NCBI RefSeq assembly: GCF_900142365.1
Contig: NZ_FRAP01000011.1
Coordinates: forward strand, 124,001 to 188,000
Origin: Pseudonocardia thermophila
GTDB lineage: Bacteria > Actinomycetota > Actinomycetes > Mycobacteriales > Pseudonocardiaceae
Reading direction: 5' to 3'
DNA length: 64,000 bases
Position 1 is the first letter of the stretch; every line of letters starts with the position of its first letter. The position numbers and the translations under genes were made by a program. The notes under the pieces are model-generated. The model ran no database searches and was not told the origin of the DNA. It saw nothing but the letters and a program-made list of their open reading frames with translations. Below are positions 28,139-36,728 of the stretch, in pieces.

Positions 28139-28989
28139 AGCAGGGCCTCCCCACCGGTCTCCGCAGCCGGGGCCGTTGCGGCCGAGGCGGCCGGTGGCCG
28201 CGGGACGACCAGCACCGGGCACGGGGCGCAGCGCACGAGGTCGTGGGCGGTGGAACCGAGGATCGTGCGGGCCACCGCGCCGCGCGACGGCGAGCCGGCG
28301 ACGACGAGGCGGGCCGTGTGCGCGGCGGTGAGCAGCACCTTGAGGGTGCCGCCGCGCGCGACCTGGACGTCGACCGCGACGCCCGGGTACCGCGCCCGCC
28401 ACGGCTGCAGGTTCGCTTCGAGGCGCTCGGCGGCGGTCGGGTCGCCCGACGCATGCACGACCACGAGGCTGCTGCCGTGCAGCTCGGCATCGGCGAAGGC
28501 GGCGTCGATCACCGGCCGGTCCTCCGCGGCGTCGCCGAGCGCGAGCAGCACCGGTCGGCTCCCGTCGTGCCCTTGGTGGTGGCCGCGCACCACGGCGACC
28601 GGGCACGGCGCGTGCGCGGTGATGGCGGTGGCGACCGAGCCGATGAGCGCGTCGGCCGCGGTCTCGGCGATCATGCCGACCACGAGGAGATCGGCGTCCT
28701 GGGCGACCTCCCGCAGCGCGGTGCGCGGTTCGGGCAGCAGCACCCGGGTGGTGATCGGCAGGCCGCGCTCGTGCCGGGCGACCGTGCGGGCCCGGGTGAG
28801 GATGGCGTTCGCGTGCCGGCGGCCCGACTCGGTGTCCGCGTACGGTGCCGCGTGCACGATCAGCAGACCCGCACCGCGCAGCTTGGCCTCGGCGGCCGCC
28901 CAGGCCACGGCGCGCAACGCCGTCGTGGAGCCGTCGGTTCCGACGATCACCCCCGGCCGCGCTGATGGAGGGACGTGCTGGTGGTCCAT
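28135..28989 (-). CDS. Tandem-domain universal stress protein
   Basis: 284 residues. Domain 1 (about 11-140; GVIVGTDGSTTALRAVAWAA, CPVAVVRG). Domain 2 (about 147-265) lacks the usual VVGIDG start (VLLALGDAAEDRP) but keeps VVAGSPSRGAVARTILGSTA and CPVLVVPRP. ATG at 28989 has AGGGAG seven bases upstream; an upstream in-frame start is rejected for lack of SD. DosR-like box at 29071-29084. Confidence 0.86.
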   Translation of the reverse strand: MDHQHVPPSARPGVIVGTDGSTTALRAVAWAAAEAKLRGAGLLIVHAAPYADTESGRRHANAILTRARTVARHERGLPITTRVLLPEPRTALREVAQDADLLVVGMIAETAADALIGSVATAITAHAPCPVAVVRGHHQGHDGSRPVLLALGDAAEDRPVIDAAFADAELHGSSLVVVHASGDPTAAERLEANLQPWRARYPGVAVDVQVARGGTLKVLLTAAHTARLVVAGSPSRGAVARTILGSTAHDLVRCAPCPVLVVPRPPAASAATAPAAETGGEALL

Positions 28990-29070
28990 GACGGTCTCCC
29001 TTCGCCTCGTCCGTGGTCCGATGGTCCGCCCGTCCCGGCGCACCGGGAAGGGGAACCAGCCCCGCCGGTC

Positions 29071-29084
29071 GGGACGGAGTGCCC
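29071..29084. promoter_or_regulatory. DosR-box-like repeat GGGAC-GGAG-TGCCC
   Basis: 14-base match, 82 bases upstream of the USP start at 28989 (minus strand), just beyond the end of the Rv2004c-like gene. Confidence 0.45.
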
Positions 29085-29098
29085 GGGCGCCGTGGGTC

Positions 29099-30547
29099 TC
29101 ATGCCGGGGGCCCGGCTTCCCAGGCGCGCAGGGCCTGCTCGAGCGACTCCCCGACGGAGCCGGAGGTGTCGACCACGGTGGCGCGCGGCCACGGGTCGGC
29201 GGCCTCGGCCATCGCGGCGGCGATCTCCGCCGTCGCGTCGGACGCGGTCGGACCGCGGGAGCGGATACGGCGGGCGGCTAGTTCGGCCGGCGCCCGGCAC
29301 TGCAGCTCCACCAGGTCGCTGACCGTGCGCCCAGCGACGTCCGCCGCGGCCGCGCGGTGCTCGGCGCAGATCCACGATGCGTCGAGCACGACCGACTCAC
29401 CGCGGGCGAGCAGCCGCTCCGCCCGCCGCAGCAGCTCGCCGTACAGCTGCTCGGTCCGCTCCGGCGCGTACAGGCCCTGGCCGAAGCCCGCGCCCGCCGG
29501 TGTGTGCGGGTCGAGCCCTGCGGTCTCCTTGCGGATGCGGTCGGACGACAGCAGCGCCGCGCTGCAGGCGTCCGCGAGTGCACCCGCGACCGTGGACTTC
29601 CCGGTGCCCGGCAGCCCGCCGACCAGTACCAGCCGCACCGCGCCCGTCCGCAGGTGGCGCAGCGCCATCGCCGCGTACGTGCGGGCCGTCTCCGCGTCGG
29701 TCTGCGCCCCGGTCTGGTCGTGGCGCAGGCACGCCACCTTCGCCCGCACCAGCGCGCGGTAGGCGATGTAGTGGTGGCGCAGCGCGGCGGGGGCCGGGTC
29801 GCCCGCGAACTCGGCGTAGGCGTCCAGGAAGTCCCCGGCGAGATCCGGGCGGCCCAGCCGCTCCAGGTCCATCGCGAGGAACGCCACGTCGTCGAGGCCG
29901 TCGACGTGCCGCAGCCGGGCGTCGAAGTCGAGGCAGTCCAGCACCCGTGGCCCGTCGTCCAGGCAGAAGACGTCGTCGGCGATGAGGTCGCCGTGCCCGT
30001 CCACGACCCGGCCCTCGGCGCAGCGGCTGCGGAACAGGTCTCCGCGGCCGTCGACGAACCGCAGGGCGAGCCGGCCGATCTCGTCGACGTCGGCCGCGGG
30101 CAGGACCCGGTCCCGGTAGGGCGCCAGCTCGGTGACGTTGGCCGCCCAGCGGCCGCGCAGCGCGGGCGCCCCGCCGTCCGCGGTGATCTCCGGCGTGCGC
30201 CGCGCTCTCGCGTGGAAGACCGCCATCAGCTTGGCGAGGTCGCGCAGCGCATCCGACACCGGGGCGCCCGCCGCGACGAGGGTGGCCAGGCGGCGCTCGG
30301 CCGGCATGCGGCGCATCACCAGCACCGCCTCGGTGCCGCCGTCCGGATCGGTGAAGGTGGCGATCCCGAGGTAGACGTCCGGGGCGAGCCTGCGGTTGAG
30401 CTCCAGCTCGCGGCACAGCGCGGCCCGGCGCAGCTCCGCCGTGGAGAAGTCCAGGAACGCCGTGCGCACGGCCTTCTTCGTCTTGTAGGCGCGGTCGCCG
30501 ACCAGGACGACGAGACCGACGTGGGTCTCGGCGATCTGCGGTGTCAC
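29099..30547 (-). CDS. Rv2004c-like APH-fold kinase fused to a P-loop kinase
   Basis: 482 residues. N-terminal aminoglycoside-phosphotransferase-like half (about 1-310) with VVDGHGDLIADDVFCLDD as the catalytic loop and VLDCLDFD as the metal loop; C-terminal nucleoside-kinase-like half (about 318-470) with Walker A GLPGTGKST. Same fusion and similar size as M. tuberculosis Rv2004c (498), a DosR-regulon protein of unknown substrate. GTG at 30547 overlaps the upstream USP stop (GTGA); GTG at 30550 is an equal alternative. Co-transcribed with that USP. Confidence 0.85.
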   Translation of the reverse strand: MTPQIAETHVGLVVLVGDRAYKTKKAVRTAFLDFSTAELRRAALCRELELNRRLAPDVYLGIATFTDPDGGTEAVLVMRRMPAERRLATLVAAGAPVSDALRDLAKLMAVFHARARRTPEITADGGAPALRGRWAANVTELAPYRDRVLPAADVDEIGRLALRFVDGRGDLFRSRCAEGRVVDGHGDLIADDVFCLDDGPRVLDCLDFDARLRHVDGLDDVAFLAMDLERLGRPDLAGDFLDAYAEFAGDPAPAALRHHYIAYRALVRAKVACLRHDQTGAQTDAETARTYAAMALRHLRTGAVRLVLVGGLPGTGKSTVAGALADACSAALLSSDRIRKETAGLDPHTPAGAGFGQGLYAPERTEQLYGELLRRAERLLARGESVVLDASWICAEHRAAAADVAGRTVSDLVELQCRAPAELAARRIRSRGPTASDATAEIAAAMAEAADPWPRATVVDTSGSVGESLEQALRAWEAGPPA

Positions 30548-31449
30548 CACAGCTGGGCCCGGTCGTGCGGGTCGGCCGCCGTGGGGGAGAACTCGGGCAC
30601 CGTCTCCGCGAACCGGTGGTCGGGCAGCGGGCCCGGCACGACCTCCACCGGGGCGGTCGCGCGGCGCAGCACCTCGCGGCAGGTCGTGCCCATCCGCACC
30701 CGCACCGGCGCTGATCGGCCCCGCGCGCCGATCACCAGCAGGCGCGCGCTGCGGGCCGCGTCGAGCAGTGCCGTGGTGGGGTGGCCGGCCGTCATCTGCC
30801 AGCGCACCTCCAGGTTCGGGTGGACCACGTCGAACCAACCCATGACCGCCTCGGCGTCCACGTCGGTGGTGGTGCCGGCGTGCAGCACCACCAGCAGGCA
30901 CTTGTGGCGGCGCGCAGCCGCGGCGGCAGCCGCCAGCACGTCGGCGACCAGCGGGGTGGACGGATCGAGGCTGTCGATGCCGGCCACGATCGGCCGGTCG
31001 TCGTCCGCGGTGCGGGTGCGGCCGTGCACGATCACCACCGGGCACTCGGCGGTCTCGATCACCCGTAGCCCGACCGACTCCGTCGGCTCGCTGTTGGACC
31101 GCTCCGTGCCGCCGAGCACCAGCAGCTCGGCCCGTGCCGCCGCGGCTCCCAGCGCCGGCACCGGCGGTTGCAGCGCGCACCGGGTGGTGATCCAGGTGCC
31201 GGGGGCGCGCCGCCGCGCCAGCTTCGCCGCGTCCTCCAGCACCTCGCGCGCCCGGTCCCGGCCGGGGCCGGCTCCGTCGACGGCGTACGGGGCGGCGTGC
31301 AGGATCTGCAGCGGCAGACCGCGCAGCTGCGCCTCCGCCGCGGCCCACTGCACCGCGCGCGACGAGGCGGCGGACCCGTCGACGCCGACGACCACGCCCA
31401 GCGCACCCGCAGCATCGGGTTCGCCGGCCCCCTGACTCTCCCGCTCCAT
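30544..31449 (-). CDS. Tandem-domain universal stress protein
   Basis: 301 residues. Domain 1 (about 17-145; GVVVGVDGSAASSRAVQWAA, CPVVIVHGR) and domain 2 (about 150-280; IVAGIDSLDPSTPLV, VIGARGRSAPVRVRMGTT). The tail (about 281-301) is unique. ATG at 31449 has GGAGG about seven bases upstream. A perfect box-like repeat lies 54 bases upstream at 31503-31516. First gene of the operon with the Rv2004c-like kinase. Confidence 0.88.
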   Translation of the reverse strand: MERESQGAGEPDAAGALGVVVGVDGSAASSRAVQWAAAEAQLRGLPLQILHAAPYAVDGAGPGRDRAREVLEDAAKLARRRAPGTWITTRCALQPPVPALGAAAARAELLVLGGTERSNSEPTESVGLRVIETAECPVVIVHGRTRTADDDRPIVAGIDSLDPSTPLVADVLAAAAAAARRHKCLLVVLHAGTTTDVDAEAVMGWFDVVHPNLEVRWQMTAGHPTTALLDAARSARLLVIGARGRSAPVRVRMGTTCREVLRRATAPVEVVPGPLPDHRFAETVPEFSPTAADPHDRAQLW

Positions 31450-31502
31450 GGCTGTTCCTCCGTTCCGAGGGCAGCCTGCGCCGGAGGGGAGGGCGGTGCC
31501 CA

Positions 31503-31516
31503 GGGCCGTAGGGCCC
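31503..31516. promoter_or_regulatory. DosR-box-like repeat GGGCC-GTAG-GGCCC
   Basis: Perfect 5+5 repeat, 54 bases upstream of the USP start at 31449 (minus strand). Confidence 0.5.
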
Positions 31517-31545
31517 GCGCTGGTGGGCACTGGTCACGAGTGCGT

Positions 31546-31602
31546 CGAGAACGAACCTGTGGTGATCAGAGAGCCGATCTGATCACCACAGATTCGTTCT
31601 CG
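31546..31602. terminator. Long hairpin, repeat family B
   Basis: 25-base arms (31546-31570, 31578-31602) with one mismatch (wobble) and a 7-base loop; arm CGAGAACGAACCTGTGGTGATC. Lies in a divergent intergenic region, so here it is not at a gene end, which argues for a repeat element rather than a simple terminator. Confidence 0.65.
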
Positions 31603-31670
31603 TGGGGGATTGCGGCTTCCTCCTTCGGCGCACGTCATTCGCGGAGTGGTGCGGTCGGTGCCTTCAGGTC

Positions 31671-31684
31671 GGGTCGACCGGCCC
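31671..31684. promoter_or_regulatory. DosR-box-like repeat GGGTC-GACC-GGCCC
   Basis: 14-base match, 91 bases upstream of the CBS-BON gene at 31775. Confidence 0.45.
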
Positions 31685-31774
31685 GGCCTGGTCGGGACCT
31701 CGGCCGGTCGCCCGGGCCGGGCCGGTGCGGGCACCGTCCACGTGGGAGGCACGTGCGATCGGGAGGAGACGGCC

Positions 31775-32467
31775 GTGCGACGGAGGACGGTTCGCGACGT
31801 GATGACCGCCGACGTGGTCTGGGTGCGCCCCACCAGCCCGTTCGCCGAGATCGCCCGCCTGCTGCACGAGGCGGAGGTGCGGGCGGTGCCGGTGCTGGAC
31901 GAGGACCGGCGACTGCTCGGCGTCGTCTCCGAGGCCGATCTCCTGCCGACCGCGGCCGAGGAGGGATCGGCGCCGCGCTGGTGGCGGCCCCGGCACATCC
32001 GGCGCGGCCGGCACCAGCCGCGCGCCCGCGGCAGCACGCCGGTGGCCGCCGACCTGATGACGACCGACGTCGTGACCGTGGCCCCTGATCTCCCGCTCGG
32101 CGCGGCGGCCCGCCGCATGCGTCAGCAGGGCGTCAGCTGGCTGCCGGTGGTCGACGCCGACGGCCGCGTGGTGGGCGTCCTCGGCCGCTCCGACGTCCTC
32201 TCGGTCTTCCTGCGCGACGACGAGGAGATCCGCCGCGAGATCGTCGACGACGTGCTGAAGCGGATGCTGGTGGTCGATCCGGACCGGGTGGCCGTCGACG
32301 TCCGCGGTGGCGTGGTCACCCTCAGCGGGGAGCTGGACACGCACGCCGAGGTGGAGCTGGCCGAGCTGTTCGCCGAGCGGGTGGACGGGGTCGTCGGCGT
32401 CGAGAACCGGCTGCGCGCCGCGATCGACGAGACGGCGACGGAGTACGGCATCGACCCGCTGTCCTGA
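31775..32467 (+). CDS. CBS-CBS-BON protein
   Basis: 230 residues. CBS1 (about 6-62; VRDVMTADVVWVRPTSPF...[13 protein letters not shown]), an Arg-rich linker (WWRPRHIRRGRHQPRARG), CBS2 (about 90-145; LMTTDVVTVAPDLPL...[25 protein letters not shown]) and BON (about 150-215; VDVRGGVVTLSGELD...GVVGVENRL). Close paralogue of 38261-38950 (both have WWRPRH and FLRDDEEIR). GTG at 31775 with GGGAGGAG upstream. A 13-bp tandem repeat includes the stop codon. Confidence 0.88.
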   Translation: MRRRTVRDVMTADVVWVRPTSPFAEIARLLHEAEVRAVPVLDEDRRLLGVVSEADLLPTAAEEGSAPRWWRPRHIRRGRHQPRARGSTPVAADLMTTDVVTVAPDLPLGAAARRMRQQGVSWLPVVDADGRVVGVLGRSDVLSVFLRDDEEIRREIVDDVLKRMLVVDPDRVAVDVRGGVVTLSGELDTHAEVELAELFAERVDGVVGVENRLRAAIDETATEYGIDPLS

Positions 32468-32480
32468 CCCGCTGTCCTGA
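32453..32480. repeat. 13-bp tandem duplication containing the stop codon
   Basis: GACCCGCTGTCCT occurs at 32453-32465 and 32466-32478; the CBS-BON stop is TGA at 32465-32467 and the duplication supplies a second TGA. Confidence 0.75.
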
Positions 32481-32648
32481 CCTGCGGGGCACATCGCTGT
32501 GGCGAACCTTCGCGGCGCGACCTCGGCGTGGCGCGACGGAGCCGTGAGCCAGCACGAGGATCCAGCACACGAGGATCCAGCACGACCACGACGTCGCCGT
32601 GATCAACAGGGCGATGTGGTACGCCGGCGTCGGCCTCCGCGCAGTCGA
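32481..32648. other. Convergent intergenic region with direct repeats
   Basis: About 170 bp between convergent genes. Contains two overlapping copies of CACGAGGATCCAGCA (about 32553-32582) and no clear hairpin terminator or gene. Confidence 0.5.
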
Positions 32649-33638
32649 TCAGCCCGTCATGAGCACCGCGTCGACGGATCTGCGGGGCGTGCGCGGCAGG
32701 GTGGTCGCGTAGGTGGCCGGCCAGCCGACGCGGATGATCAGCTGCGGGGTCTCCGGGATGCGCAGGACGTCGCGGCGGATCGCGGTGCGCGTGCTCTCGA
32801 CCTCGATGCCCTGGCTGAGCGGCGTGGTCGCGAGGCCTTCCCGGGTGGCGGCCAGCAGGACGGCGCTGGTGGCCTCCCCGGCCCGCAGCCGGTCGACGAC
32901 GTCGTCGCCCGCGGTGACGACGACCAGGAACTCGGCCGCATCGTCGGGGACCGCGTGCGCGGGCACCTGCTGCGGCTGGCGCAGCGCGGCCTCGGTGAAG
33001 CGGCGCAGCGGCCACCGGCCGGGCAGACCCGGTGGTACCGCGGCGACCGTGCGGGGGTCGACGCCGTCGCGAGCGCCCGCGAACCGGTGGGTCCACCGCG
33101 CCAGCTCGGCCGCGTAACCGGGCACCTTCGCCTGTGCCGCCTCGGCCTCGGCGAGCGCGCGGTCGAGCCGGGCTCGCATCGGCCCGGCGGTGACCGGCAC
33201 CAGCAGCGCACCCCGCTGCTGGGCTTGGGCGGCGAGCCGTTCGATCACGTCCGGCGGTACCGGGCGGTGGCTCATGCGGCGCCGCTCGGTGCGGCGCTCG
33301 GCGATCGCCGGGAACAGCTCCGCGTCCGCCGGATCGGGTTCGCCGTCGACGAGCTCGATGCGGGCGAGCAGGTCGCTGCGGTCGGGGTCGGGTGTCCGCT
33401 CGACCCTGGTGGCGTGACCGGCGGCGGCGAGCACCACCCGTAGGTGGTGCAGCGCGGCGCCGCAGGACAGCACGAGGTCGCGCCGCTCCGGGTCGGTCGC
33501 CGGGAGGTGGCGGTGCGGGTCGGCGTACAGCTCGACCCCCCGGCCGTGGATCCGCCAGCGCCACGGCTGCGTGTTGTGCACCGACGGGGCGCGCACGGCC
33601 TGCTCGACGGCGGCGACGAGGTCGGGTTCCCCGCTCAT
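32649..33638 (-). CDS. Acg-family nitroreductase-like protein
   Basis: 329 residues. APSVHNTQPWRWRI (about 17-30), RRTERRRMSHRPVP in the middle, PQLIIRVGWPATY near the end and TPRRSVDAVL. ATG at 33638 overlaps the preceding USP stop (ATGA). Third gene of the minus-strand operon Acg - USP-like - Acg (35247 to 32649). Confidence 0.86.
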   Translation of the reverse strand: MSGEPDLVAAVEQAVRAPSVHNTQPWRWRIHGRGVELYADPHRHLPATDPERRDLVLSCGAALHHLRVVLAAAGHATRVERTPDPDRSDLLARIELVDGEPDPADAELFPAIAERRTERRRMSHRPVPPDVIERLAAQAQQRGALLVPVTAGPMRARLDRALAEAEAAQAKVPGYAAELARWTHRFAGARDGVDPRTVAAVPPGLPGRWPLRRFTEAALRQPQQVPAHAVPDDAAEFLVVVTAGDDVVDRLRAGEATSAVLLAATREGLATTPLSQGIEVESTRTAIRRDVLRIPETPQLIIRVGWPATYATTLPRTPRRSVDAVLMTG

Positions 33639-34282
33639 CGGGCCACCGCCCGCGGTACCAGCAGCACCGGGCACGCGGCGTGGTGCACCGCGCTGAGCGC
33701 GACCAGCCCGAGCGCGCCGTCCGCGGTCGGGCGCGGCCCGCCGAGCAGGAGGAGATCGGCCTCGACGCGCTCGCCGACGACCTCGTGGGGATGCGCGCGC
33801 ACCAGCCGCACGGTCACGTCGGCGTCGGGCACGAGCCGGCGCGCCTCGTCGAGGATCTCGCAGCCGCGGTCCAGCGCGTCCCGCAGCCCGACGCTCTTCT
33901 CCCCGAACGACCGCGGCACGGCGTGCAGCACCTCGATCGCGGCGCCGAGCGCGGCGGCGCAGCGCGCCGCCTCCTCGACGACCGGCGCGTCCTCGGGCAT
34001 CTCCTGCACGCCGACCACGACGCGCCCGCGCGGGGCGGCGGGCCGGTCGGCGGTGCGGATCAGCAGGACGGGGCAGCCGCGCCGGGCCGCGAGCGCAGCC
34101 AGCTGCGGCGTGACGAGCCCGCCCGGCTCCTCGACCGGGGCGGGCACCGTGCGCAGCGTCCGCCCTGTGCTCCGCCGCCAGCGGTCCACCCACTCCGGCA
34201 CGTCCCCGTCGTCGGTGAGGACCACGAGGTCGTCGCACTCGGTCCGGCCTCGGGGACGAGGCAGCGTCCGCGCGGCGATCAT
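33635..34282 (-). CDS. Universal-stress-like protein with degenerate first domain
   Basis: 215 residues. The N-terminal 75 residues look like a shortened USP half without the N-terminal strand or nucleotide loop; the second half (about 85-212; GRVVVGVQEMPEDAPVVEEAARC, LLGGPRPTADGALGLVALSA, CPVLLVPRA) is a USP domain but its loop lacks the usual G-X2-G. Nucleotide binding is doubtful. ATG at 34282 overlaps the upstream Acg stop and its stop overlaps the downstream Acg start, so it is locked between two Acg genes. Confidence 0.75.
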   Translation of the reverse strand: MIAARTLPRPRGRTECDDLVVLTDDGDVPEWVDRWRRSTGRTLRTVPAPVEEPGGLVTPQLAALAARRGCPVLLIRTADRPAAPRGRVVVGVQEMPEDAPVVEEAARCAAALGAAIEVLHAVPRSFGEKSVGLRDALDRGCEILDEARRLVPDADVTVRLVRAHPHEVVGERVEADLLLLGGPRPTADGALGLVALSAVHHAACPVLLVPRAVAR

Positions 34283-35247
34283 CGCGGGATCCGCTCGATC
34301 ATGTCCTCGACGGGCCGGCGCGGGGTGAGCGGCAGCGGATCCGCCGGGGCCCACCCGACCCGCAGGATCACCTGCGGCATGAGTGCTCCGTCGAGCAGAC
34401 CGTCGCGGATGGCGCGGTAGGTCGTCTCGACCTCCAGCGGTTCGGTCAGCGGGCAGGTCGCCAGGCCGAGATCGGTGGCGTGCAGCAGCATCGCCGACAG
34501 CGCCTCCCCGGCGCGCAGCTGGGAGAGGGCGTCGTCGGAGGCCGTGCCGAGCACGAGCAGCGCCGCGCCGTCGGTGCCGTCCTCCTGCACGATCGTGCCG
34601 GCCGGGAACCGGCGGGCCAGCCCGTCGCCGGTGGTGGAGTCGGCGAGCAGGCTGGTGGCGCGGATGCCGTCGTCGCCGCCGAGCCGCCCGGTCCACACCG
34701 CGGTCTCGGTCAGGTACTGGTCCACCTCGCTGCGCAGCGCCGCCGCCACCCGGATCGCCTCGACGACGGCGGCCCGACCGCCCGCCCCGTCGAGCGCCCG
34801 CGCCACCACGCCCTCGGCGGCCGCGCGCTCGACGAGCTCGTCGAGGAACGCCGGTGGCACCGGCCAATCGGTGTAGCGGCGGCGGTCGGTGCGCCTGCGG
34901 GCGATCATCGACGCCGCGCGCATGTCGGCGTCGGACGCGGGCCGCGCGTGCAGCACCATCGTCGCGAGGTGGTCGGGATCGGCCGGATCGGGCATCCGCC
35001 GCACGGTCGCGGCCACCCCGGCGGCCGCCAGCGCGATCCGTGCGTGGTGCAGGGCCGTCCCGCACGACAGGAGCATGTCCCGCCCGGGTGCGTCGGTCGC
35101 GCGCAACCAGCGGCGCCGGTCGGCCCGCAGGTGCACGGTGCGGCTGTCGTAGCGCCACAGCCACGGCTGGCTGTTGTGCACGGACGGCGCACGCGACGCC
35201 AGCGCCAGCGCACTGCGGACGGTCGTCGCGTCGACGTGCTCGGTCAT
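34279..35247 (-). CDS. Acg-family nitroreductase-like protein
   Basis: 322 residues. APSVHNSQPWLWRY (about 20-33), RRRTDRRRYTDWPVP, MPQVILRVGWAPAD and TPRRPVEDMI. ATG at 35247 has GGAGGAG about nine bases upstream. First gene of the Acg/USP/Acg operon; divergent from the DUF1918/USP operon, with two box-like repeats at 35337 and 35371 between them. Confidence 0.87.
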   Translation of the reverse strand: MTEHVDATTVRSALALASRAPSVHNSQPWLWRYDSRTVHLRADRRRWLRATDAPGRDMLLSCGTALHHARIALAAAGVAATVRRMPDPADPDHLATMVLHARPASDADMRAASMIARRRTDRRRYTDWPVPPAFLDELVERAAAEGVVARALDGAGGRAAVVEAIRVAAALRSEVDQYLTETAVWTGRLGGDDGIRATSLLADSTTGDGLARRFPAGTIVQEDGTDGAALLVLGTASDDALSQLRAGEALSAMLLHATDLGLATCPLTEPLEVETTYRAIRDGLLDGALMPQVILRVGWAPADPLPLTPRRPVEDMIERIPR

Positions 35248-35336
35248 GGCGGAAGCTCCTCCGTCGGACGTGTCCTCGCCAGCGAGGCTCCCCGGGATCC
35301 GCGGCGCGCGGAAGCGTCGTCGGACCTCTGCGACCT

Positions 35337-35350
35337 GGGCCGACCGGCCT
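35337..35350. promoter_or_regulatory. DosR-box-like repeat GGGCC-GACC-GGCCT
   Basis: 14-base match in the divergent region, 90 bases from the Acg start (35247) and about 84 bases from the DUF1918 start (35434). Confidence 0.45.
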
Positions 35351-35370
35351 GTGGAGCGGGGTCCGCCGCA

Positions 35371-35384
35371 GGTACCGACGGCCC
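35371..35384. promoter_or_regulatory. DosR-box-like repeat GGTAC-CGAC-GGCCC
   Basis: Second, weaker 14-base match in the same divergent region, 50 bases upstream of the DUF1918 gene; paired boxes are common at mycobacterial DosR promoters. Confidence 0.35.
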
Positions 35385-35433
35385 TGCCCGAACGGGGATC
35401 GTGAACCCGTACCGACGACGGAGGTGTGCTCCC

Positions 35434-35703
35434 ATGTCCGCTCCTGAGCAGCACGAGGCCGAGCCGCGCCCGCCGGGCGCGCCGGGCGACTGGCTGGTCG
35501 TGCCCGGCCCGCTCCACCAGCACGAGTGGCGCTGGGGCCGCATCCGCGAGGTGCTCGTCGGCGAGGACGGCGCCGTCCGCTACGTCGTGCGCTGGCTCGG
35601 CGACGAGGCCGACTCGGTGGTCGTCCCGCCGCCCGACGCGCGGGTCGAGCCGGCCGAGCGCTGGCCACGGCCCGGCGGGGACGCGGTCGGGGTCTACCGG
35701 TGA
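35434..35703 (+). CDS. DUF1918-type small protein
   Basis: 89 residues. Core GDWLVVPGPLHQHEWRWGRI, then EVLVGEDGAVRYVVRWL and DSVVVPPPDARV, the hallmark of DUF1918 (SH3-like small beta protein, unknown function). ATG at 35434 has GGAGG upstream. Its TGA overlaps the GTG of the next USP gene (GTGA), so the two are coupled. Confidence 0.85.
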   Translation: MSAPEQHEAEPRPPGAPGDWLVVPGPLHQHEWRWGRIREVLVGEDGAVRYVVRWLGDEADSVVVPPPDARVEPAERWPRPGGDAVGVYR

Positions 35704-36554
35704 TCGCCGTGACCGCAGCCGCGCCACCCGTCGTGGTCGGGATCGACGAGTCCGCGGATGCGTTGCAGGCCGTGCGCTGGGCGGTCCCCGCAGCACAGCG
35801 CCGGGGCGCCCCGCTGCACCTGGTCACGGTCTTCCCCTGGGCGGCGCCGCCACCTCCGCGGCAGGTCCGGCGGGGTGCCGCCTACCGCGACACGCTGGAG
35901 CAGCGCGCCCGTGAGCACCTCGCCGCGGCGACGCAGCTCGCCGAGAGCCTCGCCCCGGACCACCCGGTGGAGTCGATCCTGCGCACCGGCAACCCCGCCG
36001 CCGAGCTGCTGGCCGCGGCATCGGGTGCGCAGCTGGTCGTGGTCGGGCGCTGCGGGGACGCGCAGCTGCGCCCGATAGCCGGATCGGTCGCGATGGCCAT
36101 GGCGACGCACGCGCCGTGCCCGGTCGTCGTGGTCCGCGGGCTCGGCGGCGCCGGATCGGCGAACGGGGCCGATCAGCGCCCCGTCGTCGTCGGGATCGAC
36201 GGCACCGAGGGCAGCGTCGCCGCGACCGCGTTCGCCTTCGAGGAGGCGTCCGCTCGCCGGGTCCCGCTGATCGCGGTCCACGCCGTCGGCGGCCGGCCCG
36301 CCGACGCCCCCGCGCACCGCGCCCTGCTCGACGAGCGGCTGCGGCCGTGGACGGAGAAGTACCCCGACGTCGACGTGCGGTCCGTGATCACCCTGGAACG
36401 CCCGGTCGTCCGGCTGCTCGCCGAGGCCGAGAACGCGCAGCTGCTGGTCGTGGGCTCGCGCGGCCGCGGGGAGCTGGCGAGCGTCGTGCTGGGGTCGGTG
36501 AGCAGCGACGCCGTGCACCGCGCGGCCTGCCCGGTCGCCGTCGTGCGGGCGTGA
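35700..36554 (+). CDS. Tandem-domain universal stress protein
   Basis: 284 residues with two USP domains (about 8-145 and 156-283). Starts VVVGIDESADALQAVRWAV and VVVGIDGTEGSVAATAFAF; loops VVGRCGDAQLRPIAGSVA (diverged) and VVGSRGRGELASVVLGSVSS; ends CPVAVVRA. GTG at 35700 overlaps the DUF1918 stop; GTG at 35709 is possible. Followed by repeats and a hairpin (36593-36675). Confidence 0.9.
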   Translation: MIAVTAAAPPVVVGIDESADALQAVRWAVPAAQRRGAPLHLVTVFPWAAPPPPRQVRRGAAYRDTLEQRAREHLAAATQLAESLAPDHPVESILRTGNPAAELLAAASGAQLVVVGRCGDAQLRPIAGSVAMAMATHAPCPVVVVRGLGGAGSANGADQRPVVVGIDGTEGSVAATAFAFEEASARRVPLIAVHAVGGRPADAPAHRALLDERLRPWTEKYPDVDVRSVITLERPVVRLLAEAENAQLLVVGSRGRGELASVVLGSVSSDAVHRAACPVAVVRA

Positions 36555-36592
36555 GCCGCCGACGACCCGCGGTCCGGGTCCCGGGCCGTGGT

Positions 36593-36675
36593 TGCAGGAA
36601 AGAGCTGCAGGAAAGAAAGAGTTGCAGGAAAGCCCTTCTCCCGCCAGGAAAGGTGCCGGAAAGGGCTTTCCTGCA
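36593..36675. terminator. Repeat-rich hairpin between convergent USP and gap genes
   Basis: Three or four copies of GCAGGAAAG (from 36594) lead into a 15-bp perfect stem (36623-36637 with 36661-36675, arm TGCAGGAAAGCCCTT), whose 23-base loop contains another CAGGAAAG. Likely bidirectional terminator. Confidence 0.6.
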
Positions 36676-36728
36676 CCTTCTTCCACCCCGGTCGAACGGG
36701 TCACGAAGCTCCGGTTGAGCCGCTCCTC

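Noticed and set aside
31694-31706. GGGAC-CTC-GGCCG as another DosR box
   Set aside because: Centre is three bases, not four; a better match lies at 31671.
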